From Antedon mediterranea (taxonomy: Eukaryota; Echinodermata; Crinoidea; Comatulida; Antedonidae): 64,000 bases of DNA. Under the pieces are notes generated by a model that was given only the letters and a program-made list of their open reading frames with translations, ran no database searches and was not told the DNA's origin. The DNA lies in NCBI RefSeq assembly GCF_964355755.1, contig NC_092679.1, positions 10,408,932 through 10,472,931 of the forward strand. The letters run 5' to 3'. A program made the position numbers and the translations under genes. Each line of letters begins with the position of its first letter. The stretch's first letter is position 1. Below, piece after piece: positions 1-12,700 of the stretch.

Positions 1-117
1 CAAGAGGGTGCTGCATGGTTTTTTTATTTATTTTTTAAAATTTTATTTCATCTTCATCCAACAGCGACCAAAGTCGCCCATAATCAATAAATATAATTTA
101 TATAGATAATTAATTAA

Positions 118-743
118 AGCCCCATTCCCTACGTTTTTTAGATCTAATTTAAGATCACAAACTATATTTAATGTAAAAATAATACTATATGGTCCTATTG
201 CGATAACTTTTTTCGTGTTTAAACGGTTAAAAATGTGAAAAATAAGTCGATTCTAATAATTATAGCGGCCCGCTATAAATCCCAAAATGCATTGCGCGCG
301 GATTGATATTTTTGTTTTTCACCTGTAATTCGCCCACTTTTCGATCGATCGTGAGGCCAAAACAAATGGAAGACTCCTAACTTTTCAGCGAAAATACCGG
401 GTTTTCCTCAATTTGTATCAACGGAGTCTGGCAAAAATAGAAAGACAATTAATGCAGCAACTATACAACGTCAGGCTAGGTATATAGCTAGCGTACGATG
501 TTCGTACGTTACCGATGTTTACCAGCTAGGCCTACAAAACTAAGCCTAGCTAGGCTAGGCCTAAGACCGTCCACGAGAGGTCGATCACCGCGAGCTACTT
601 AGGTAGTGCATTGTTTTTCACTTTTTATCATAATTTACCATAAAACGTACATTTAAGACAAGGAATGACATGGTTTAATGTTTTTAAAGTGATATATATG
701 TATTATTTTCCAAAAAACGTCCAAAATTGCAGGGAAGGGGTCT
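118..743 (+). mobile_element. 626-bp TTAA-flanked MITE, copy 1
   Basis: The element is flanked on both sides by TTAA (114-117 and 744-747). Its ends are imperfect inverted repeats, AGCCCCATTCCCT on the left against AGACCCCTTCCCT on the right strand. A second copy of exactly the same length lies inverted at 9515-10140 and differs by only a few bases as read by eye, so both are recent. There is no coding capacity. A TTAA target is typical of piggyBac or Kolobok transposons; which one mobilised it is inference. It lies about 2.5 kb upstream of the TIMM50 start codon. Confidence 0.85.
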
Positions 744-747
744 TTAA

Positions 748-2509
748 ACAACACAATTAGCTAAAATTACAGGTAAATCAATACGATAGCAAATTATCAT
801 AAAGAAAGTAATTAAGTAGATGTAATAGCAACAGTAATCTTACAACGAAAACAATAAATAGTATCACAAAAAATATCAATAAACAGATTACAATAGCAAA
901 CAGAATTAAATAATCTAGGAAGACGACAGATCCAACCATCCCTAGTTACATTAACCCTTCCCGGTGGAACAAAAAATAACCCAGGATTTCTTAATCTATA
1001 AACAGGAAAGTTTAAAATAAGAAATAAAGTTACCATCAACAACAGAGTTCATACATTTATACAAGAAAATTAAATCCAATATATTCCTTCTATCTTTAAG
1101 TAAAGCTAACTCAGGATTTTGACCAAATTTACGGAAATAAAATCTACAAAACTTATTTTGAACACGTTGTAACCTAATAGACTAGAAGAAGAAATTGAAT
1201 TAAAAATAACAGAGCAAAACTCAAGATTAGACCGAACTAAAGATTTATTTTATCAATGGTGGGATTGATTTGGGGGAAAATCAACCCGAAAGCCATGCTG
1301 TTTATGAAGGGAAACAATGTAAGAATCAGTGGACAATGCAATGTAAATGACAATTAACGGTCACCACCACCTAAGATTATGATATATTTAGACTTCCAGG
1401 CCTAGAGGGGCCTAGTTCTAGTACTAGGCTAGTCTAATAATGCTACTGCACTATCACTTACACGAAAAATAAAACAGTTTGATGATGCGATCAAGCCAAT
1501 ATCTCTTCATTGATGAAAGGTTTTTGGCCCCAAAACCTTTCAATCACCGTACATCGTACTCTTATTTGCAATATACCTTGTTGTTTATACTTACCAGAAA
1601 ATTGCAACTTTCCATCTAGAAATGCAACTGTTGCAATAGGAAGGTTCTTTGAAATACTATTTGTCTGGAAACAAATAGAAATTGTTACATTTGTCAAATT
1701 GTTAACACATAGTTTATCTTTCTTATACTTACTAATTAGTAATATTATATAGGACCTACTGTACTAACAACAGATAGTCCTTAGGCCTAGACTATTGTCA
1801 TTTGTAAAAAGTGCTTTTTTTGGAGGATGATGAGGCCCCTATTTACTGTAAAAAACCTTTAAAATGATTATTTTAGGCCTGAAATTAATTCTATATAATA
1901 ATATATGGCAATGTATATAATAAAGTTACAGAGCAAAAAATAAATAAAATGGATGGCCTAAGTCATGTAAACATTATTCTACTGCAGTTACTGCAGTAAT
2001 GACAATTTTCACTTTAAATTACCTATTTAGGCCTAGGTCTATTCAATTATTTCCATAAAACTATATCGTCCAAAACTTAAAGGAAATCTGATGTGCAGGG
2101 TCTTTTTTTACCATCAGAGCCATACATCACTGGAATTCTCTGGTCTGCCTAATTAATTATTTAATTAATATAATACAAGCCTCTTCAGTCAGTGAACATC
2201 TTTAGGTCTAGAATTGACAACTATTTTCAGCTAGAAATGGAAACTAAACTATTTCCATCAAACATTAAGTTAAGTTAAGTTAAGCCTTTTTTTGGATAAA
2301 TAGGCTAGGCCTACTAACTAGGCTAGGCTTCGGCCTAATTTTAATGCATTGTTTTTTAATAATATTCTGCCTAATAAATGTCTGCATTTAAACATTGCAA
2401 TCATACTTTATTGCAGTAAATATAAACGGTACTGCAGTAACTGCAGTAGAATAATTTTGAATAAGTACGTAGGGTCTAATTTATTAATTAAGACTCGCTT
2501 ATTAGAGTA
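748..2509. other. Upstream sequence without recognised gene
   Basis: No open frame here resembles a known protein. The stretch is AT-rich and has scattered AGGCCTA words. A short inverted motif, CTGCAGTTACTGCAG-like, appears near 1981 and again in the opposite sense near 2430. An upstream neighbour of TIMM50 could end here, but I see no exon. Confidence 0.5.
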
Positions 2510-2705
2510 GGCAGGCCTACTCTAGTCTAGGTTTCTAGTTCCAGGCCTCTTAGTAGGGATAGATAGGGGCTATGCCAAGCCTACATCATATATAGGCCTA
2601 GGCCTAGCTAGTACCCAAGCTACGCGTAGCCTAGGTAGCCTAGGCCTCCTAGGCCTACTAGGCTAGGCTAGGCATAGCCCTGCTGGGCTAGGCTAGGCCT
2701 AATAT
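2510..2705. repeat. AGGCCTAGGC-rich low-complexity cluster
   Basis: About 200 bases are dominated by overlapping AGGCCTAG, CTAGGCTAGG and related words. Shorter clusters of the same kind lie near 3770-3845, 9690-9730, 27665-27735, 34500-34530, 35400-35450 and 42345-42430. The word contains the palindrome AGGCCT and has no CpG. The clusters look like a genome-wide compositional habit rather than one mobile element. Confidence 0.7.
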
Positions 2706-3161
2706 TAAATAATTATATTTCATTATTTGGGACCATTTTAATTCAAGGCAAAATTAATATTATATAATTAAATTATACATACTCTTTTTTGTAACCGTTT
2801 TAAGGAGACACGTAGATATTTCTTCCTTAATTTTACTGCCTGTGACTGTGACTTTTTTTTTGCCATTTTTGTTAATATAACAGATCACACAGGGCCTAGG
2901 AGGAACGCTAAAAAAAGGTTCTGTGTTCCGCTCTCCATCCTCTACTACTCTAAAAGTTTAAACCAATCACAGAATAGACAAAGTAAACCCCCTAAGTTGT
3001 TAAAATTGATAGACTTATAAACTAACAAATCATAAAATGTAATTGTATATTAATTTATATTAATCTAAGCACAGCTGTAATTTATGGTAATATATCTTTA
3101 ATTGCTTTGGTGGCATCTTTTATTTAAAAACAAACCAACAAACACGTAATGAATATCCACC

Positions 3162-3188
3162 ATGAGCATGTTCATGTCTTCATTTTGA
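3162..3188 (+). promoter_or_regulatory. Possible upstream ORF before TIMM50
   Basis: An ATG in good context (CCACCATGA) opens an 8-codon frame (MSMFMSSF) that stops 40 bases before the TIMM50 start. A second upstream ATG at 3149 overlaps it in another frame. If the transcript starts upstream of 3149, these frames could lower translation of TIMM50. The transcription start is not visible, so this is inference. Confidence 0.35.
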
Positions 3189-3225
3189 CGGTCCGAATAT
3201 AGCTCAATACAGACAAGCATATTTT

Positions 3226-3237
3226 AAAATGGCGGCC
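3226..3237 (+). promoter_or_regulatory. YY1-like motif over the TIMM50 start codon
   Basis: The start codon lies inside AAAATGGCGGCC, which matches the AANATGGCGGC core bound by YY1. This motif is known to overlap the start of many housekeeping and mitochondrial genes in animals. It also gives the start ATG a strong context (A at -3, G at +4). Binding here is inferred. Confidence 0.55.
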
Positions 3238-3712
3238 CTTTACGGCAGCATGTGTTTGCGACTGAAAACTGTTAAAACAATAAATAATTTTGTGAAACCT
3301 GAACGAATTCGTGTGAATAAATCTTCCAGAAGATACCAAATAAATATGTATCCATATGACGTACAACATACTCAATATATTGCCCAAATTTCAGTGTTTT
3401 CTACTGCTTTAGTGCACAATCTGCACCAAGGGCCAGGCTGCGGCAACAACACTGCTCGCAAACAACAGAAGCAGCAGAATGATACTCATGTATCCCCGAA
3501 GGCGGGGCCGTCATTTGATGGAGCAAAGCCTAGTTCTAGTACACTACCTATTGCAGAATTACTTAAAGAAGCTGAGGAGAATCAAAAGAAGCGCCAACAA
3601 GATGAGGCAAAAACTAAAGGGAAAAGGGGAATGGGAAAAGCTCAAAAGATAGCATTTGGATTTTTTGCAGTTGGAAGTATTGGGGCTGCATTACTCTCGT
3701 TTTATGAACTTG
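3229..3712 (+). CDS. TIMM50: TIMM50 exon 1
   Basis: Codes for residues 1-161 plus the first base of codon 162: presequence, polar Gln/Lys-rich linker with a likely helix ([22 protein letters not shown]), and the membrane segment. The donor is G|GTAAGA. The open frame runs on to 3771 into an ACT repeat, but the protein match stops at the donor. I chose the first in-frame ATG; M8 or M40 would cut the presequence. Confidence 0.9.
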
Positions 3713-6700
3713 GTAAGACCTCTACTACGCGGATCTCTACTACTACTACTACTACTACTACCACCTACTAGCCTAGAGTCTAGGCCTAGGTTAGCTAGTA
3801 TTATTAAGGCGAGGCGGCTAGGCTAGCTAGGTAGGCCTAGAACCTAGATGTTTTTGAATTTTTCGTGTATATTAGGCCGGTGTCAGATGAAATCGGTCGC
3901 GTTTGAAATCGGTCGCGATAAAATCAACTTCCGGTATTTTGTATGGCGCGCCGCTAGAACTATACGTTTAATGAAAACGGTCGCGCTATTTTGCATGGGA
4001 CGCACTAGATACATTTTTAATGAAAACACTAATTATGTTTTAGTTAATTTTGAATATAGAATTTCTAATTTTACCTCGATCGTTATTATTTTTTTAGTAC
4101 AGTAAATATAAATATTTATCTCATTATTTATAAATAATTTGTGTTTTCATTTTATCTTACAGGTGTCAATGAATAATTGTAATGTGTTCGTTTAGAAAAT
4201 CGTTTTTAAAAGTGTTATTGAATAAGTTTTTGAAAAGATTAGCATGCCACTGTTTAAAGTTTTTAAAATGTTGAAATAATTCAACTGGATACCAGCTCAA
4301 TGAGGTTTATGCAATAAAGGAAGATGATGTATGACGATGATTTTTAAGTTCGATATCCGCCACTCTTACGTGAGCATGGTTTTAGGATAATACTAATAAA
4401 ATAATATTAGTCCAAGAGCATTATGCACTTGTCAATTGTATGACCCACTATACGACCCCCGGGAGAGGTGCGTCATTTACAAATAATTATTGACGCAGGG
4501 GTGCGTCAAAAAGCCTAGATGGTACGTCACATCAATGAACAAGGTGTGTCAATGTCCGTCACTTTACCACCCACCATATCATAAACAACATGGCCACAGT
4601 GCGTCAAAATGGGTGCGTCATGGTCACCTAAAGGTAAGTCACCTTTTTGACGCACGGGTGCGTCATGGTATTCAAACGTATGACGCACATCTGACAAATG
4701 ACGCACCTCTCCCGGGGGTCGTATAGTGGGTCATGCAATTGACAAGTGCATTAGTTCATAAGTATAGGCATACCCGGACATTTTTGGTAACAAGCTAATT
4801 TTTTCAGGAAAGGTCCAGAACTATGATTGGAACATCATACTAAAAGTCCTGAAAATTCCTCTTTGTGCTCTCCGAGAAATCCAAGATGGCGTCCAAAATG
4901 GCTGCCATTTTAATTAGTCTATAACTTTGTAACCGCTTGTCATAGAGTAATGGTTTTGGTGTCAAATAGTTCACAGTATATACATTCCTATTTGCTCTAA
5001 CAGAAAATTTTGTCAAAAAATGGCCGCTACAACAGTTTCTGGTAGTTTGACCTTTGACCTGGTCTTATCATATTTCGGTAATGGCTTGTCATAGAGAATT
5101 GAGATTAGGCCCAAATTGTTCAGAACTTGCATATTTTTATTTGGTGTAATGAAATATTTTATCCCAAAATGACCGGAAGTGAGGTTATTGACCTCTTATT
5201 GACCTATTCATATATCTTTTACCGTATCTCAAGAAATATTTATCGTATAGCGTTACTTTTGGTGTCAAATTGTTTGGAACATATACATTACTATTTAGTC
5301 TAATACAACAGTTTGCCCTAAAATGCTCGGAAGTAAGTTAAAATATTGAAAATTTAAAAAATCAAAGAGCTGCATAGGCAGAGTATATGAATACTGTAGA
5401 TAAAATCAAACTTTTAACTTTTAAAAAATGCCTTAAAACATGTTTTGGGCATAGCACATCATCAGGTAAAGTGAATTGTTACGAAAAGAAAATCAATAAA
5501 TTACAAAGAACAACTGTCAGTGGCTAATCAAAGTTGGTTAAAGTAAACAAAAGACAATATATATATATATATATATATGGCATATACCATGGCACATATC
5601 CGGATTGTCAAAAACAAATGTCAAAGACCCTTCTGCAATTTTTAGATTAGATTTTTAAACGTGACTTTATAGCTCACGATGTCGGTCGGTAAACACTAAC
5701 TCATATTCATATTTTTTCGTTATTTGGACACAGGATATTAATACTTGGAGGCAAATATAAATGTTTTTAAACATTTTTTAACATTTTCAGCAATTTCGGT
5801 CGGTTGGTCGGTCAGTAAACATTAAACTCATATTCATATTTTTTCGTTATTTTGACAGTCAATATTAATACTTGGAGGCAATTATACATGTTTTTAAAAA
5901 TTCAAAAAATCAACATTTTCAGCAATTTCGGTCGGTAAGTCGGTCGGTAGGTCAGTAAACAATAATTCAAATTTGCGCAAGCGCATGCAGCCATGTATAT
6001 GGCCTTGTTGACTTATTAAAAATAACGCATTTTGAAACATTACTTGTTTTAAATGTTCGTTATATGGTTTATTTATGATAAAAAGAGAATGTACCCATAT
6101 TTAACTGTTCTAAGATGAAAAAAATTATCGCCATACAGTATGCCCTATATAGGATTTATTATATATTGAAAATATGCAAAATCACTGTAACATTGATCAG
6201 CAGCATTCTGTTACAGTCATTCTTCATCTGATGTTGCATCTTCAACATCTTGGTGTTTGTTGCTTTTTTCATATCATTACCATCATGTTCATCTGTATGG
6301 ATGTTGTTTCATGTTTGCCAAAAACAGTTATGACATTAATTTGTTTTCATCTTTAAACAGTTAAAAAGTTAGAGTCTAGGCTTGCCAGTTAGAGAACATC
6401 AAGAGTGCATTCTCTTTTAAAACAAGGAATGACCTGGTTTCATGTTTCAAAATGCATTATTTTTACAAATAAAATGGTCTTTACATTCGTTTTTTGACAA
6501 TCCTGAGTAAATATATGCCATGTACATACTGTAGTGTTTGCCATTTGGGTATTTTCATGTGAAATGTATATGACCTGAAAATTTCATTTTCACAGTATCA
6601 TAACGTCTACCGGTATACATTTCCTAAATTCAGGGAAAATTTTCATTAAAAAATTTTGTTTAGCAATATTGCTAATCAAACTGATTTTTAAGTCGAGAAA

Positions 6701-9700
6701 CATAGTTTTGTATTGTATTTTTTGCTACACAATTTTCAAAATGTGTAGCAATAAGGTTGTTTTGTATAGCTTTTTGCTACGCTACACTGGCGAAAATGTT
6801 CTCTGAAATTACATAAAAGTTATACTTCTATGAACAAAAATAAATATCGTAATTTGTATATAAATAAAATAATAAAAATAATGACGTTATTTCAACAAAG
6901 CACTAATTCGCGTATGTAACGCGAGTTAAAGACAAATAAAGCATTTAAAATGTATTCATGACAATTGACATCTACATGGGTGACATTTTGTAGCAATAAC
7001 ATTTCAACCATAACTAGTATGAGAATTTAAGTTTCCCTGTGTTTTGGTCATGTCCATTTTTTGTAACAAGTGTTATGCTTGGTTCCCACTAGCGACGCAA
7101 CACAAGGACGTAACGCAATGCAAGTGAATTGACCAATCACAAGCGATGGCGTATTCGCTTGTGATTGCTAACTGTCTATAACTTCGCTTGTCATTGGTTA
7201 AAACGCTTGCGTTGCGTTTACGTCCTTGCGTTACGTTCTAGTGGGAACCAAGCTTTACCGATATTCTTTGTTCTATCGCAGCAAAATTTACCCTCAAGGT
7301 TATTGTTCAAAACAACAAAACACTATTCAACTACCCAATAAAATGTAACGCTTGTTGTGGAATAACCCATTTTTTTGTTTAATTAACCAACTTTGATTAG
7401 TAACAATTCACTTTACCTGATGATGTGCTATGCCCAAAACATGTTTTAAGGCATTTTTTTTAAAGTTAAAAGTTTTATTTTATCTACAGTATTCATATAC
7501 TCTGCCTATGCAGCTCTTTGATTTTAAAAATTTTCAATATTTTAACTTACTTCCGAGCATTTTAGGGGAAACTGTTGTATTAGACTAAATAGAAATGTAT
7601 ATGTTTCAAACAATTTGACACCAAAAGTAACGCTATACGATAAATATTTCTTGAGATACGGTAAAAGATATGAATAGGTCAATAAGAGGTCAATAACCTC
7701 ACTTCCGGTCATTTTGGGATAAAATATTTCATTACACCAAATAAAAATATGCATGTTCTGAACAATTTGGGCCTAATCTCAATTCTCTATGACAAGCCGT
7801 TACTGAGATATGATAAGACCAGGTCAAAGGTCAAACTACCAGAAACTGTAGTAACAGTCATTTTTTGATAAAATTTTCTGTTAGAGCAAATAAGAATGTA
7901 TATACTGTGAACTATTTGACACCAAAACCAATACTCTATGACAAGCGGTTACAAAGTTATAGACTAATTAAAATGGCAGCCATTTTGGACGCCATCTTGG
8001 ATTTCTCGGAGAGCACAAGGAGGAATTTTCAGGACTTTTAGTATGATGTTCCAATCATAGTTCTGGACCTTTCCTGCAAAAATTAGCTTGTTACCAGAAA
8101 TGTCCGGGGCAAACCCTAATGCTCTTGGACTATATGCCGTTATAAATCAATCTACCGGGCCTATACAGTAGGACTATGCAGTATGCTGTACAATGATAGG
8201 CCTAGATGTGAGAATAATAATGGATGGATAATAAAGGTGGGCACGATTCTCAAAGAGGTAATCTTGCTTGCACTGATATTTAAACATTTAGATTTACGAA
8301 CGGCGTACTGATGTGAGACACTGAGTGGTACTTAATTATTTACATAAAGTGATTATTATAAATGAAGAAATAAAAGATATTCAAATTAAAAACTATAGTA
8401 TCGCTGACGTATACGTAAATTATATACATCGTTTCACCATGGAACTATGTTTCACAAAAACACGTGCAGGCCTATGTTTCAAACGTATGGTTATTAGTAA
8501 TAGGCCTATACGTCATCTTTACATGGCCATGGACAAACGATCGTACGTGTTTTGTCCATGATTTGACACACTAGTGCGTGTTTTTTTTTTTAAAGGGAAT
8601 CCCCGTCAGCAAAATAACGTGCAGTTAACGTCTGCACGATCATAGAAGGCGCATCCACGATATGGCCTATTTCGGGGTTTATTTATTTTATTTTTATAGT
8701 AATTCGCCTTTTAACGATCCGCATATAATAATCATTTTTACTAGAAACTATTTTAGGCCTAAACATTAGAAATAAAAATATACCGTGCAACAATAATCAT
8801 TATAGGCCTATACTTAATATTATCCTACATAACGTACGGACATAAATAAAATAGAAATTGAAATAAGGTGTTCCAATAGTAAGTTTTTAACGACATGGAT
8901 ATGATATATCTGCCACAGTATGCATAAGTATAAAAATGGATACGCTGGCTTTACGGGCTATACATTGTAACAATTATTGTTTTTAAATAAATTGTTCTCT
9001 TTTACGTAATTGTTTGCATAATATTAATAAAAGACAGACGTATATTCTCTATACAGTATAATATATTAATTACAGTCAGTGGCGTATCCAGGATTTTGAA
9101 GTTGGGGGGGGCCGGGAATTGCCAATTTGCCGACAAAATTGGTGTCATTATCTGTACATACACGACATCTCTGATCAATATGTGTTCTAGGATTCATATT
9201 GTCAGTCATATTGTCTTATATGGGATAACGATGCAAAATTAAAACCAAACCAACATTATCTGTTAGTATGTTGTATTCATATTACAGTAAAGAAAGAATT
9301 AGGAAAATCTGATTGGTAGTTTTTGAAATATAGGGTCTAAAACATCGCCGAAAATGATCGTTTTTAGCCACGAAAGAAGTAAAACCATTTGCGGCCTCAG
9401 TCGACAATTCTATTAACTACGCCATTTTTGGTTAAAATAATTACATATAATTACGTTTTTTAGTAATTTATTTTATATATCACCATTGAAAATATCAATA
9501 AAACATGTTATTAAAGACCCCTTCCCTGCAATTTTGGACGTTTTTTGGAAAATAATACATATATATCACTTTAAAAACATTAAACCATGTCATTCCTTGT
9601 CTTAAATGTACGTTTTATGGTAAATTATGATAAAAAGTGAGAAACAATGCACTACCTAAGTAGCTCGCGGCGATCGACCTCTCGTGGACGGTCTTAGGCC

Positions 9701-12700
9701 TAGCCTAGCTAGGCTTAGTTTTGTAGGCCTAGCTGGTAAACATCGGTAACGTACGAACATCGTACGCTACCTATATACCTAGCCTGACGTTGTATAGTTG
9801 CTGCATTAATTGTCTTTTTATTTTTGCCAGACTCCGTTGATACAAATTGGGGAAAACCCGGTATTTTCGCTGAAAAGTTAGGAGTCTTCCATTTGTTTTG
9901 GCCTCACGATCGATCGAAAAGTGGGCGAATTACAGGTGAAAAACAAAAATATCAATCCGCGCGCAATGCATTTTGGGATTTATAGCGGGCCGCTATAATT
10001 ATTAGAATCGACTTATTTTTCACATTTTTAACCGTTTAAAGACGAAAAAAGTTATCGCAATAGGATCATATAGTATTATTTTTACATTAAATATAGTTTG
10101 TGATCTTAAATTAGATCTAAAAAACGTAGGGAATGGGGCTTTAAATGCTTATAAAATATATAAAGTTGTTTGGAATTCGGACAAATTCATTGCTCTAACT
10201 TTGTGTAGTAACGATCAGAGAGATTCATGGTACACGCGCGAGAGAAAACATTCCGCTGCGGGCAATTCGCATCCACCAATCAAATCAGCTAGAATCCTAA
10301 ATCATTCAACCGTGAGCAATGCCAATCGCGAGAAAGCTCAGCTTTGATTGGCTTACAATGACATCATATCACAAAATGGTGGTTTTGTAGTTGAGCCTCA
10401 CGGAATATTCTGTTCCAAAAATGAAATACATGGATATTTTTTATGGTATATGTGCTTTTTCTTTAAAAATTTTGAATAATAAAGGCCTCATATCGAGAAA
10501 AAAAACCGGGTTTTTGGCACTTATAATAAATATCTTAGACAAAAAAGCACATGGCATGTGGAACTATATAATCTCTTAGCGTAGGAAGACATACAAATCC
10601 CAGGTCATGAGAGGCTCAACTGCATGCAAAAACAAGGTTTTAGGGTAAGGTCAAAGACTTTTGAGTAAACAATCTACCGCGTAAGGCCGTACGTACATGC
10701 TACACATTTTTTACGTGTTTCGTTAGATGTAATGAAAATAAAAAATAGTTGATCTGAAGGGATCAATGATGATATGATATGTTAATAAACAAACACTCAA
10801 AAGAATTATGTTTACAGTTCAATTATTGTCAGAATAAATAGTTTATTTTTTTCCCCGGCACCTTTGTTTGCCGACGGCCGCGATGATGTGCCGACGGAAA
10901 CGAAATCAGGGGGGCCCGGGCCCCCCGGCCCCCCTACTGGATACGCCACTGATTACAGTACATAATAAAATAGAGGTAAATTATTATATGCCTAATAAAA
11001 TATTTTAGTGTCTAGAAATGGCCATTTTGAAAAGACACAGTCCTTCTCCGAGACCTGTGAAATAAAAAAAAAATGATTGATAATAAATATTTATTAACCG
11101 AAATAAAAAATATCCACATAAATAATCTGGTTCCTAAAAAATATCAATTAAATCTAGACTATATAAACGAAGAAAATGTAAATCCCGCTAGCATGCATCT
11201 CGATCACTCCATACAAAATAGCGCGACCGATTTCAAACGTATAGCTCTAGCGGCGCGCCATACAAAATACTGAAAGTTGATTTCATCGCGACCGATTTCA
11301 TCGTAAACCATTAGGCCTAGCCTAGGCCATCAGGTGAAAATTCTAGTGTTCAATCCCGTTCCAATTTCTTAAGACTAAAAAAAATCCTCATGATAATTAT
11401 TTGGCTTTGTTTTGTTTGTTTGTTTGTTTTATCTTTATACTGGGTGACCTCTTCAGTCAAAGACTGATCTCCCAGAGGGCCCAGTTGGTGATCAGTGGCT
11501 GTGATGTACTAATACACCGGGGTAACCCCCTACTCGTCTCGAAAGATGTACTAGGTTCTTTAAAGTGCACACGAGCAAGTTGTGTACACTGGACCTACGG
11601 TTTATAGTCCTTATCCGAGAAGACTCGTTCTACCACCAGAACCATGGAGTGAGTAAGCCTCGAACCCCTGCCGATGTTATGGCTACGTGATTACGGTTCC
11701 ACTGTCTTAACCGCTCGGCCACTCACTCACTTCCGTTTCGCACCTGTCACTTATTTCGACTCAAAATTTGTTAAGTAACTTTATCGTGAGTACCACACCT
11801 TAGAATTAGGCCTCAAAAACACTTTTACGAAGGAGATCACACAAAAAGTACATTGTCGTTTACTTACAGAAACGAATAAATATTGTAAAATTAGCACCCT
11901 GGGATTTACAGTAGGCCTTGTCTTAAAAATGAGTCCAATTTTTTTATTTGAACTCATTTAAACAAACCCAATTTGTGTTTTGTATATACCATTAGAGTTG
12001 AGGGATGGGGAAGAGGATGGGAAGAACAATTTTTAAATATATTCTCTATTAGTCCGGTGGCAGGAGGGGGGAATCACCACCCAAAAGGGGACAAATTGCC
12101 ATCCAACTTTTCTAGACCAGAATTTTCCGTAGATTACGAATATGGAAGGTAATCGATCAGGATAGGAAGCGTTTTCGAGATATAAGGGGTCAAAGTTCAA
12201 AATTGACCAATTACAACAATTTATTATGTATAATTATGTATTATAACAAATTTATTGAAGCACAATTTGGTCTTTTATTACATTTTTATGATTATAGGTA
12301 TCTATTCAATCATCTTATGAAAAAAAATCCTTTGTGATTAAGGGTCAAATGTCAATATTGACCAATCATAGAACGTACCTATAAAACCAAATAAAAACTA
12401 ATATTTAATAAAAATCGGATGTTTTCTCATCCTGTTAATCAATCATACGCAATGTAAAAGAGCGAATACATCATTTCATCAGTTGACATAAGGTCAATTT
12501 CATCAGTTGACATAAGGTCAAAGGTCAACATTTTAATACGCGTATTAGTTAACAAATAAATGCAAAGTTGTTATTGATGGTTTTACAAGTAATCAAATTA
12601 TTGGATTAGTAAAGTTATGTTATTTCATTATAATACTGTATTTAATCAAATCAGACTTCGATCAGGATAGGAAGCGAATAGGAAGAGATAAGGGGTCAAA

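Larger units (their letters stand above)
4408..8132. mobile_element. TAGTC foldback element 1 (3.7 kb)
   Basis: Starts TAGTCCAAGAGC and ends GCTCTTGGACTA, with a TAT duplication at 4405-4407 and 8133-8135. The left arm (4408-5543) pairs with the right arm (7377-8132). Each arm holds about three modules of about 150 bp marked by GACCGGAAGT or a variant, TTGGTGTCAAA and TTGACCTTTGACC. The arms also carry a mirrored CCATTTTGGACGCCATCTTGG segment. The central 1.8 kb holds unrelated younger MITEs. There is no transposase frame. The superfamily is unknown to me. Confidence 0.8.

Noticed and set aside
3713-3771. A longer exon 1 ending in a Thr run
   Set aside because: The frame beyond 3712 is an ACT microsatellite, and the donor GGTAAGA plus homology end the exon there.
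11656-11727. A tRNA-Leu or tRNA-Ser gene on the minus strand
   Set aside because: The A and B boxes are good, but the acceptor stem does not pair and a SINE body and AAAC tail follow.
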